Positions 35,389 to 43,125 of a stretch of 51,853 nt of DNA are shown here, in pieces. Source of the DNA: Phenylobacterium sp. (GTDB lineage Bacteria; Pseudomonadota; Alphaproteobacteria; Caulobacterales; Caulobacteraceae); assembly GCF_016793225.1 (NCBI RefSeq), contig NZ_JAEUMN010000051.1, forward strand, positions 1-51,853, read 5' to 3'. The position numbers and the translations under genes were made by a program. Below the pieces are notes generated by a model, which saw nothing but the letters and a program-made list of their open reading frames with translations, made no database searches and was not told where the DNA came from. The first letter of the stretch is position 1. Each line of letters begins with the position of its first letter.

Positions 35389-37077
35389 ATGGACGTGAGA
35401 TCGGGGGTTGGGATGCGGCGCGGAGGCGTACGCTGGTTGGCGATCATCGCCGCCCTGCTGGTCGCGGCCTGCAGCGGCGCCCGGAGCACGGGCGGCAACG
35501 ATGCGCCCCCGACTGCGGCCGAAGCTTCGCGCTTCCTGACCCAGGCGACGTATGGCCCGACCGAGGCGACCATCAGCCAGGTCCGGGCCAGCGGCTACGC
35601 CCAGTGGATCGATCAGCAGATCGTCATGCCGGCGCCGCGCGGCCATCTCGCCGAGGTCAGCGACATCAGCACCGACGTCGGCGGCCTCGCGCCGCCGGAC
35701 TTCTACGCGAGCTACTGGCGGCAGGCCATCTCCTCGCCGGATCAGCTGCGCCAGCGGATGAAGCTCGCGCTTTCCGAGATCTTCGTCATCTCGCTGGCCG
35801 ACAGCAACATCGACGTGCGGGGCGCGGCCTCGTACTACGACATGCTGGGCCAGAACGCCTTCGGCAACTTCCGCACCTTGCTCGAGCAGGTGAGCCTCCA
35901 TCCGATGATGGGGATCTACCTGACCTGGCTCGGCAATCAGAAGGAGGACCCTGCCACCGGGCGGAACCCTGACGAGAATTTCGCCCGCGAAGTCATGCAG
36001 CTGATGACCATCGGTCTCTATCAGCTGAACCAGGACGGCACGGTCCAGGTGGACATCTCCGGGCGCCCCCTGCCCACCTACACGGCGAACGACATCAGCG
36101 GCCTTGCGAAGGTGTTCACGGGCTACAGTTACTTTGCGCCGGCGCCGAGCACCGCCACCTTCCGCGGCGCCAGCCGCTTCACGAACGACGCCACGATCCG
36201 CTCGATGATCCCGTATGCGGCCTTCCACTCCACCAGTGCGAAGAGCTTCCTGGGCGTCACCATCCCGGCGAGCAACACGGCGGATCCGCAGGGCGACCTG
36301 AAGATCGCGCTCGACACGCTGTTCAATCACCCGAACGTGGGGCCGTTCATCGGCAAGCAGTTGATCCAGCGCCTGGTGACCAGCAATCCGAGCCCGGAGT
36401 ACGTCGCCCGCGTCGCTGCGGTGTTCAACAACAACGGCAAGGGCGTGCGGGGCGACATGGCGGCGGTCGTGCGCGCGATCCTGCTGGATCCGGAGGCGCG
36501 GAACGCGACGACGGCGGCCAGCCCCAACTACGGCAAGGTGCGCGAGCCCATGATCCGCCTGGCGAACTGGGCGCGGGCGTTCAACGCGACGTCCGCGAGC
36601 GGAGGCTGGCTGATCCCGTCGACCAGCGCGAACACCTCCCTGGGCCAGAGCCCGCTGACCTCGCCGTCCGTCTTCAACTTCTATCGGCCCGGCTACTCGC
36701 CGCCGAACACGCGGATCGGGAACGCGGGCCTGGTGGCCCCGGAATTCCAGATCGTCGATGAAGTCACGGTCGCCGGCTACCTGAACACCATGCAGTCAAC
36801 CATCGACGCGGGCATCGGAAGTTCTCGGGACGTGCGATCCAGCTACACGGCGGAGGTGGCCCTCGCGAACGACGTCAACGCCCTGGTCGATCGGGTGGAC
36901 CTGCTGCTGACGTACGGCCGCATGTCGAGCGCGACGCGCAGCCGGATCGTCGCGGCCGTGGGCGCGATCACCGTGCCGACTGCGGCCGGCACGGCGCAGA
37001 ACACGGCGCTGCTCAATCGCGTGAAGCTGGCGATCTTCATGACCATGGCCTCGTCCGACTATCTGGTGCAGCGATGA
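35389..37077 (+). CDS. DUF1800 family lipoprotein
   Basis: This ~562-residue protein has a lipobox (LLVAACSG) after a hydrophobic helix, then the DUF1800 domain: ASRFLTQATYGPTEATI, WRQAISSPDQLRQRM, NPDENFAREVMQLMTIGL, and the VFNFYRPGYSP segment near the end. DUF1800 and DUF1501 genes are paired in many bacteria, and the function of the pair is unknown. It probably acts in the periplasm or at the outer membrane. Start candidates are ATG 35389 and ATG 35413; the latter gives a compact lipoprotein signal. It overlaps the DUF1501 gene by 4 nt. Confidence 0.88.
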   Translation: MDVRSGVGMRRGGVRWLAIIAALLVAACSGARSTGGNDAPPTAAEASRFLTQATYGPTEATISQVRASGYAQWIDQQIVMPAPRGHLAEVSDISTDVGGLAPPDFYASYWRQAISSPDQLRQRMKLALSEIFVISLADSNIDVRGAASYYDMLGQNAFGNFRTLLEQVSLHPMMGIYLTWLGNQKEDPATGRNPDENFAREVMQLMTIGLYQLNQDGTVQVDISGRPLPTYTANDISGLAKVFTGYSYFAPAPSTATFRGASRFTNDATIRSMIPYAAFHSTSAKSFLGVTIPASNTADPQGDLKIALDTLFNHPNVGPFIGKQLIQRLVTSNPSPEYVARVAAVFNNNGKGVRGDMAAVVRAILLDPEARNATTAASPNYGKVREPMIRLANWARAFNATSASGGWLIPSTSANTSLGQSPLTSPSVFNFYRPGYSPPNTRIGNAGLVAPEFQIVDEVTVAGYLNTMQSTIDAGIGSSRDVRSSYTAEVALANDVNALVDRVDLLLTYGRMSSATRSRIVAAVGAITVPTAAGTAQNTALLNRVKLAIFMTMASSDYLVQR

Positions 37078-38621
37078 GCCGGGCCATGGACAGGCGCCGG
37101 TTCCTGCGGCTTTCCGGCGCCCTGGGCAGCCTGGGCGTGGGCGCGCCGTTCGCCCTGCAGCTGGCCGCGGCCGGTTCGGCGGCGGGGCAGTCGGCGCCCG
37201 ACTACAAGGCGCTGGTCTGCATCTTCCTCTTCGGCGGCAACGACGCCCACAACACGGTGCTGGCGACCGACCAGGACTCGTGGGGCCGCTACTTCGACAC
37301 CCGCAACACCGGGACGGACCCCATCGCGCTCATGCCCGTGGGCGCCGCCCCGACGCCCGTCGGCCAGACGAGCTCGGTCACGGGGCGGGTCTCGGACCTC
37401 GGCTCGCCCGAGGCCTGGGGCGGCGTCCTGCCGATCACGCCGCGGACGGCGCAGCGCGTTCCCGAAGGCACGAACGCCGCGTCGCGCACCTTTGCGCTGC
37501 ACCCGTTCCTGGCCCCCCTGCAGACGCTGTTCAACCAGGGCCGGCTGGCGGTGCTGGCCAACGTGGGCACGCTGATCCAGCCCACCACCAAGGCGCAGTA
37601 CCAGGCCCGCTCGGTGGCCATTCCCACCAGCCTCTTCTCGCACAACGACCAGCAGTCCACCTGGCAGGCGCTATCGCAGGAGGGCGCGCGCACCGGCTGG
37701 GGCGGCCGCATGGCCGACGTCGTCGCCGGCATGAACGGCCAGAACACGCTGTTCACCGCGATCTCCACGGCGGGCAATGCGGTGTTCCTGTCGGGACAGT
37801 CGGTGGTCCAGTACCAGCTCTCCACCGGCGCGCAGCCCGCGGTCGTCATCTCGGGCCAGCAGGGCTCGACCCTGTTCGGCTCGTCGCTGGGTCCGTCGAA
37901 CCTGCGCAGCCTGATCACCGACACGAACGTCGCCAGCAACTTCGCGGCGGACTACGCCACGACCGTCAGCCGCTCGATCTCGGCGGCGTCGACGGTCAAC
38001 AGCGCCTTCAGCCAGAGTCCCGTGACGGGCGTCGCGACGGCCCCGGCCTACACCAATCCGCTGACCCAGAGGGTCGAGGCCAACACGCTCGCCCTGCAAC
38101 TGCAGACGGTGGCCCGGATGATCGCGGCCAGTTCGGTGCTGGGCGTGCGGCGGCAGGTGTTCTTCGTCAGCCTGGGCGGCTGGGACACCCACGATTTCCA
38201 GAACGCCACCCAGCCCAACCTGCTGGCCAAGGTGGCCCACGCCATGAGCTACTTCGACACGGCGCTCTCCAACATCGGCGGCGTGGACCGGCGCGGGCAG
38301 GTGACCACCTTCACGGCTTCGGACTTCGGCCGCAGCTTCACCACCAACGGGGACGGCACCGACCACGCCTGGGGCGCGCACCACTTCATCATGGGCGGCG
38401 CGGTGAACGGCGGCGACATGTACGGCCAGTATCCGACCCTGGGCGCGGACGTGAACGGCTTCAACAACCCGGACAACGTGGGCGGCGCGCTGATCCCCAC
38501 CACGTCGGTCGATCAGTACGGGGCCACGCTCGGGCGGTGGTTCGGCGTGTCGGACAGCGACGTCGACCTGATCTTCCCGCGCGTGCGGAACTTCAGCACG
38601 CGCTACCTGGGCTTCGTCTGA
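37074..38621 (+). CDS. DUF1501 family protein (Tat-exported)
   Basis: This 515-residue protein begins with a twin-arginine signal (MDRRRFLRLSGALGSLGVG) and has the alkaline-phosphatase-like DUF1501 fold: LVCIFLFGGNDAHNT near the start, SLGGWDTHDFQ, FTASDFGRSF and DHAWGAHHFIMGG, whose Asp and His residues could bind metal. The Tat signal suggests folding in the cytoplasm, perhaps with a cofactor, before export. It is coupled to the DUF1800 gene by an ATGA overlap. No substrate is known. Confidence 0.9.
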   Translation: MSRAMDRRRFLRLSGALGSLGVGAPFALQLAAAGSAAGQSAPDYKALVCIFLFGGNDAHNTVLATDQDSWGRYFDTRNTGTDPIALMPVGAAPTPVGQTSSVTGRVSDLGSPEAWGGVLPITPRTAQRVPEGTNAASRTFALHPFLAPLQTLFNQGRLAVLANVGTLIQPTTKAQYQARSVAIPTSLFSHNDQQSTWQALSQEGARTGWGGRMADVVAGMNGQNTLFTAISTAGNAVFLSGQSVVQYQLSTGAQPAVVISGQQGSTLFGSSLGPSNLRSLITDTNVASNFAADYATTVSRSISAASTVNSAFSQSPVTGVATAPAYTNPLTQRVEANTLALQLQTVARMIAASSVLGVRRQVFFVSLGGWDTHDFQNATQPNLLAKVAHAMSYFDTALSNIGGVDRRGQVTTFTASDFGRSFTTNGDGTDHAWGAHHFIMGGAVNGGDMYGQYPTLGADVNGFNNPDNVGGALIPTTSVDQYGATLGRWFGVSDSDVDLIFPRVRNFSTRYLGFV

Positions 38622-38688
38622 AGCGCGCTCGAGATCTCGATCCGCCTTGCTCTTCCGGCCGGATGGCTCGGGGGGGAGCGGACTGGCT

Positions 38689-39060
38689 CTAGCGCAGGCC
38701 CAGGGCCGGCTTCAGGGCGATGTACTGGTCCTGCGCCGCCTTCATGTGCGCCGGGACCTCGCCCTTGAGGTCATGACGGCCCTCGAAAGCTGCGCCCGCC
38801 AGGTCGGCGCGGCGCCACTTCAGGACCACCTCGAACGCGACGCCGTCCTCGAAATGGAGCAGCACGAAGCGGGGCGGAAGCTTGTGGAAGTGGGACAGTT
38901 CGATCTTGGCGCCCGACGCGCTCAGGTCCCGGATCACGCAGTCGGCCCACATGGCGAGCCCCTGGCCGTGCAGCACGCGCGCGCGCAGGCTGACCGGCTC
39001 GCGAGGCTCGGCGCGGCGCTCGATCCACTGTCTGGCGGCACGATCCATGGCCGCCACCAT
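38689..39060 (-). CDS. PilZ domain protein
   Basis: This 123-residue single-domain protein carries both c-di-GMP binding motifs: RxxxR (RAEPR, residues 16-20) and DxSxxG (DLSASG, about residue 45). It should bind cyclic di-GMP and pass the signal to a partner by contact. Such regulators control exopolysaccharide, motility or adhesion. It lies 61 nt downstream of virB11 in the same direction and could be read through from the type IV secretion operon. A second in-frame ATG at 39048 is possible. Confidence 0.87.
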   Translation of the reverse strand: MVAAMDRAARQWIERRAEPREPVSLRARVLHGQGLAMWADCVIRDLSASGAKIELSHFHKLPPRFVLLHFEDGVAFEVVLKWRRADLAGAAFEGRHDLKGEVPAHMKAAQDQYIALKPALGLR

Positions 39061-39121
39061 GACCGACTATGCTTAAGAGAACGTCCCCATCGGGTCGAAA
39101 TTCTGCGGCGTTTTCGCGCGC

Positions 39122-40108
39122 CTAGGGGGCCGTGGGCTGGAATCGCACTTCGGTGACCCGCCGCGCACCGTCGACGCGGTCCACCTGCACGACGATATCG
39201 ATCACCCGGCTGACGTAGGTCTGGACCTTCTCCCAGCCCAGGTCGACCCCCGACGTCAGGGCCAGGAGGGCGATCTGGTCGAGGGCCCCGGCGGGACTGT
39301 CGGCGTGGACCGTGGTCAGCGAGCCCGGATGGCCGCTGTTGACCGCGCGAAGGAAGGCGAACGCCTCGCGCCCGCGCAGCTCGCCCAGCAGGATGCGATC
39401 TGGCCGCAGTCGCAGCGAGGCGGCCAGCAGCTGGTCGGCGTCCACCTTGGCTTCGCCGAGATCGCCCCGCACGGCGACGAGGCCCACGCTGTTGGGATGG
39501 TCGAGCCGGACCTCCGGGGCGTCCTCGATGACCACCAGCCGCTCGTCCCGGTCGATCTCCTTGACGAGCGCGTTGAGGAGGGTGGTCTTGCCGCTGCCGG
39601 TCCCGCCCGAGATCACGATGGTCTTGCGCCGCCGGACGGCCAGCTTGAGGAAGCCGGCATGGTCGCCGGCCGCGAGCAGGGCCTCGAGCTCGGCGTCGTC
39701 GCGCGCGTCGCGAGCGGGGTCCGAGCGCGTCGTGGCGTCGAAGAGACCGTCGCGCGCGAGGTCGGCGACCGTCAGGTCCGAGATCAGGTGCTTGCGCACC
39801 GCCAGCACCAGCCCCCCGCGGGTCGCAGGCGGCGCCACCACCTGCACGCGGGCGCCGTCCGGCAGGGTGGCCGACAGGAGGGGTTGCTCGCGGTTGACGC
39901 CCTGGTGGCTGGCGGCGGCGATCTGCCGGGCCAGGCGCTGCAGCGCCCTCTCGTCCAGCTGGTCGGCCGGCTCGCGCGTCATCCCGCCGCCCGTCGTCTC
40001 GACCCAGACTTCGCCTGCGCGGTTCACCAGGACGTCGGTCACGTCGGGTCGCGACAGCCAGGGCGACAGGGGCGCGAGATAGGCCGAGAGATAGACGTTG
40101 GCGGTCAT
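39122..40108 (-). CDS. virB11: Type IV secretion ATPase VirB11
   Basis: This 328-residue cytoplasmic hexameric ATPase has Walker A ISGGTGSGKTTLLN, the Asp box VVIEDAPEV, Walker B region RPDRILLGELRGREAF, and the His box SGHPGSLTTVHAD. It would drive pilus biogenesis and substrate transfer with VirB4. It is the last gene of the operon, 13 nt after virB10. Confidence 0.93.
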   Translation of the reverse strand: MTANVYLSAYLAPLSPWLSRPDVTDVLVNRAGEVWVETTGGGMTREPADQLDERALQRLARQIAAASHQGVNREQPLLSATLPDGARVQVVAPPATRGGLVLAVRKHLISDLTVADLARDGLFDATTRSDPARDARDDAELEALLAAGDHAGFLKLAVRRRKTIVISGGTGSGKTTLLNALVKEIDRDERLVVIEDAPEVRLDHPNSVGLVAVRGDLGEAKVDADQLLAASLRLRPDRILLGELRGREAFAFLRAVNSGHPGSLTTVHADSPAGALDQIALLALTSGVDLGWEKVQTYVSRVIDIVVQVDRVDGARRVTEVRFQPTAP

Positions 40109-40121
40109 GGCTCGGCCTCCC

Positions 40122-41201
40122 TCAGCGCGCGACGGCCGAGAAGTCCAGGTCGCGCGCGACGAACACCTGCACGGGCGCGCCCTGAGCCACCTTGATGGTG
40201 TCGGGGATGTCGATCTGCTTCTGCAGGGCGATGGAGGCGACCTGGTTGGCCTGGGCGGGCGAGCCGATCACGAACGTCGTGTTGTTGTTGTCGGCGACGC
40301 TGTTGGCCAGGGCCTGCGAGCCCGCGGACACCACCGACAGCAGGATCGAGGCGCCGAAGCGGCGGAAGAAGTGCGTGTCCACCTCGCCGTCCAGGCCCCC
40401 ACGGCCGAGGCGGTCGGTCGCGGGCGAGCCGACGTCGATGGTGACGCCGGTGGGACTGATGATGCGGGTCCAGACCACGAAGGCGCGGGTCTGGCCGACG
40501 GCGGCGGCCGACTTGTACTGCCCCACAAGGCGCGAGCCGCGCGGGATGAGCACGCGGCTTCCGTCGAAGCTGCGCACGTCGCGGCTGACGACGCCGCGCA
40601 CGGAGCCGGGCAGGTCGGAATTGATGGCGGTCTCCAGCACCGCGGCGATCACCGTGCCCTGCGGCACGGTGCGGCCAAGGTCGCGCATCTGGCTGGCGCG
40701 CGCGGAATCCGCGGTGTTGCCGATGACCCGGGCGGCGAAGCGCTCGTCCGAGCTCTCGCGGACGTCGTTCGCCGGGGGTGCGACCACCGCGACCGCGCCC
40801 GGGGTCGCCTGGGCGAGCTGGGCCGGCGCGGCGTCGCCCGCCGAGAAGTCCACGACCATCGCGGGCGCACGCCAGTGGGCCTGATTGGGATCGACGCCGG
40901 GGACCAGAGCCGGGGGCGGCAGCGCGGCCTGGGCGGGGGGCGGCGTCGGGGCCGGCTGGGGCGCGGGCACGGGAGCTGCGGGGGCCGGCGTCGCGGCCGG
41001 GCGCTCGGTCTGGGTCGGCGCCGCCTGGGCGTGCGCCTGCCGGCCGCTGCTCAGGCCGTTGAACACGATGAGACCCAGCACGGCTGCGCCGCCCAGGCCC
41101 GCCCACAGCGTCACGGGCGAATTCGGGGCGCGCACGCGCGGGGCTCGCGCCTCGCCGCGGGCGAACACCGGGCTCACGTCACGTGGGCTCTTGCCGCTCA
41201 T
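40122..41201 (-). CDS. virB10: Type IV secretion core protein VirB10
   Basis: This 359-residue protein spans the envelope: a short cytoplasmic N-terminus, one transmembrane helix (LGGAAVLGLIVFNGLS), a Pro/Ala-rich periplasmic arm, and the TrbI/VirB10 beta-barrel domain (TVIAAVLETAINSDLPG, IPRGSRLVGQYKSA, VDTHFFRRFGASIL), whose helix pair forms the outer-membrane pore. The start is ATG 41201, overlapping the virB9 stop by 4 nt; the frame extends to 41912 as a shadow of virB9. Confidence 0.93.
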   Translation of the reverse strand: MSGKSPRDVSPVFARGEARAPRVRAPNSPVTLWAGLGGAAVLGLIVFNGLSSGRQAHAQAAPTQTERPAATPAPAAPVPAPQPAPTPPPAQAALPPPALVPGVDPNQAHWRAPAMVVDFSAGDAAPAQLAQATPGAVAVVAPPANDVRESSDERFAARVIGNTADSARASQMRDLGRTVPQGTVIAAVLETAINSDLPGSVRGVVSRDVRSFDGSRVLIPRGSRLVGQYKSAAAVGQTRAFVVWTRIISPTGVTIDVGSPATDRLGRGGLDGEVDTHFFRRFGASILLSVVSAGSQALANSVADNNNTTFVIGSPAQANQVASIALQKQIDIPDTIKVAQGAPVQVFVARDLDFSAVAR

Positions 41202-41959
41202 CTGCGCCACCAGGGGTCCTTCTTGCGCTGCCGCAGCATGCTGGCCTCCTCCACGCGGAAGCCGTCGTTGTAGATGCGGGTGACCTCGGAGCCGCGGCGA
41301 AGCACGAAGCCACGCGCGATCCGGTCGACCACGACGTAGCCGTCCCGCAAGCGCGTGTTCACCACCGCCTCGCCGCCGTCGGCGTCCACCGCGAAGATGG
41401 CGGGCAGGTCCTCCTCGCCCCGGAACGTGAAGTAGGTGTCGCGGCCGTCGTCGAAGACCTTGATCGGCAGGGTCCGGGTCGAGCCGTCGTAGCTGTAGGC
41501 CGCATTCGCCTCGACGGGCGGTGGCGGAGGCGGCGGCGGCGCGATCACGGCCACTACCGGCGCGGCGTAGAGGAACCGGACCGAGAAGGGCAGGGCGGCC
41601 GACCGCTTCTGGACGCTGAGCTGGAAGTTGTAGCGCCGCAGGTTGGTGATGACCGTCATGTTGGTCGGCGGCCGCGTCGCCATGGGCTTCAGGAAGAGCA
41701 GATTGGCGCGGCGGTTCGGCGTCACCTGCCAGCCCAGCGAGTCCCCGATGGCCACGTTCTCGATCTTCTCGGCCGGGTCGAACTCGACGGAAAGCTGGTA
41801 GCCGAGGGCGGTACGGAGCTCGACCACCTCGGCGGGATCGTAGTCCACCACATGGATGCGGGGGTCGCCGGGGCCCGGCTGGGGCGTGACGGCGAACGCC
41901 GGCGCGGCGCACGCCAACAGGGCGGCCGCAAGGGCCAGGGAGGTCGCGGTTCGGGTCAT
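41198..41959 (-). CDS. virB9: Type IV secretion core protein VirB9
   Basis: This 253-residue periplasmic protein has a signal peptide (LALAAALLACAAPAFA) and the VirB9/CagX features DPRIHVVDYDPAEVVEL, IENVAIGDSLGW, MTVITNLRRYNFQL and the C-terminal FRVEEAS. A polyproline linker (eight Pro) joins its two domains. With VirB10 it would form the outer-membrane core. Canonical VirB7, the lipoprotein that caps this complex, is not encoded in the operon. Confidence 0.92.
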   Translation of the reverse strand: MTRTATSLALAAALLACAAPAFAVTPQPGPGDPRIHVVDYDPAEVVELRTALGYQLSVEFDPAEKIENVAIGDSLGWQVTPNRRANLLFLKPMATRPPTNMTVITNLRRYNFQLSVQKRSAALPFSVRFLYAAPVVAVIAPPPPPPPPVEANAAYSYDGSTRTLPIKVFDDGRDTYFTFRGEEDLPAIFAVDADGGEAVVNTRLRDGYVVVDRIARGFVLRRGSEVTRIYNDGFRVEEASMLRQRKKDPWWRR

Positions 41960-43125
41960 CGGGGCGCTCCCGCGGGTCGGGAGGTGACGGTGGGACGGCG
42001 GTAGGTCTCGCCCAGGCGGGCCGGCCTGTCGCCCAGCTGCACCGAGACGCCGCGCGGCGCGGCCGATGCGGCGGCGGCCGTCGAGGCCGCGCGCGACCGC
42101 TGCGCGGCGGCCTGGGCGCGGTCGCGCTGGAGGTCGAGGGCCAGGCGCTCGGCGCGCGAGGGCAGGATGTCGGCGGCCGCGATGGGCGCGCCGGAGCCGG
42201 AGGCGCGGGCGGGTTCGCCGAGGCCCGCCTCGCTGCGGGCCCGCGGCATCCGGAAGCCCAGCGCCATCACGCAGGCGCCCAGCACCAGCGCAGCCTGGCC
42301 GGCGGCGAACACGAAGATCAGCGCGGCGGTCGAGATCGCGGTCTGCGGCTGGAGCTGCAGGGCGACGCGCTGCTGCGCCAGCGCGCCCAGCCAGGGTTCG
42401 ATGACGGCCAGCATGAGGACCAGCAGCAGCCAGCCCACCATCGGGGTGAGCGCCGCTGCCAGCAGCGCCCGCAGCCAGCCCACGAAGATCCCGCGCGTCG
42501 CAGGCAACAGCGCCAGGGCGATGAAGACGGGCCCGACCGCCGTCAGGATGCCGATCGCCAGCGTGGCCGCCGAGATCACCCCCACGCTGGAGAAGAAGAG
42601 CGCGCCGCTGGCCAGCGACACCGCCTCGGCAGCGGCCGCCTGCGGGCTGGCGTAGGGCTTGGCGTCGACGCCGGCCACCTTGCCGAAGGCCGCCGCGGTC
42701 TGGGTCAGCTCGTCATAGGCGGCCTCCAGCCCGGCGATCGGGTCCGCGGCCAGCGAGGAGCGGCTCGCCTCGGTCCACGGCGAGGAGGCGATGGCGGCGA
42801 TCTGCAGGGGCGCTCGGCCGGCCATGTCGAACACCAGCGTCTGGAAGGTCGACCAGCTGGTCACGAGCGCGAGGATCACCCCGACCATGACGGCGATGCC
42901 GGTGGCGTCGGTGAGGCGGATGCCGCCCTGTGCGAAGAGCAGCCTCCAGCCGATCCACGCCACATAGATGGTGAGGAGCGCCGTCAGCGCGGCCTGGAAC
43001 ACCGGCGAGCCCTGGGTCAGCGCGAGGTATCCGCCCTGGGCGTACGCCTGGGTCTGGCAGTCGATCGTGGCGAGGACGCCCCGGATCACGCCGTCGTCGA
43101 CGACACTGGCGCAGGCTCCGCTCAT
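41956..43125 (-). CDS. virB6: Type IV secretion inner-membrane protein VirB6
   Basis: This 389-residue protein has about six transmembrane helices (such as FQAALTALLTIYVAWIGW and AIGILTAVGPVFIALALL) and the TrbL/VirB6 GFRMPR-like end of the membrane domain, then a ~100-residue Ala/Arg-rich cytoplasmic tail. VirB6 forms part of the inner-membrane channel. The start is ATG 43125, 4 nt inside the virB4 end. Confidence 0.88.
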   Translation of the reverse strand: MSGACASVVDDGVIRGVLATIDCQTQAYAQGGYLALTQGSPVFQAALTALLTIYVAWIGWRLLFAQGGIRLTDATGIAVMVGVILALVTSWSTFQTLVFDMAGRAPLQIAAIASSPWTEASRSSLAADPIAGLEAAYDELTQTAAAFGKVAGVDAKPYASPQAAAAEAVSLASGALFFSSVGVISAATLAIGILTAVGPVFIALALLPATRGIFVGWLRALLAAALTPMVGWLLLVLMLAVIEPWLGALAQQRVALQLQPQTAISTAALIFVFAAGQAALVLGACVMALGFRMPRARSEAGLGEPARASGSGAPIAAADILPSRAERLALDLQRDRAQAAAQRSRAASTAAAASAAPRGVSVQLGDRPARLGETYRRPTVTSRPAGAPR

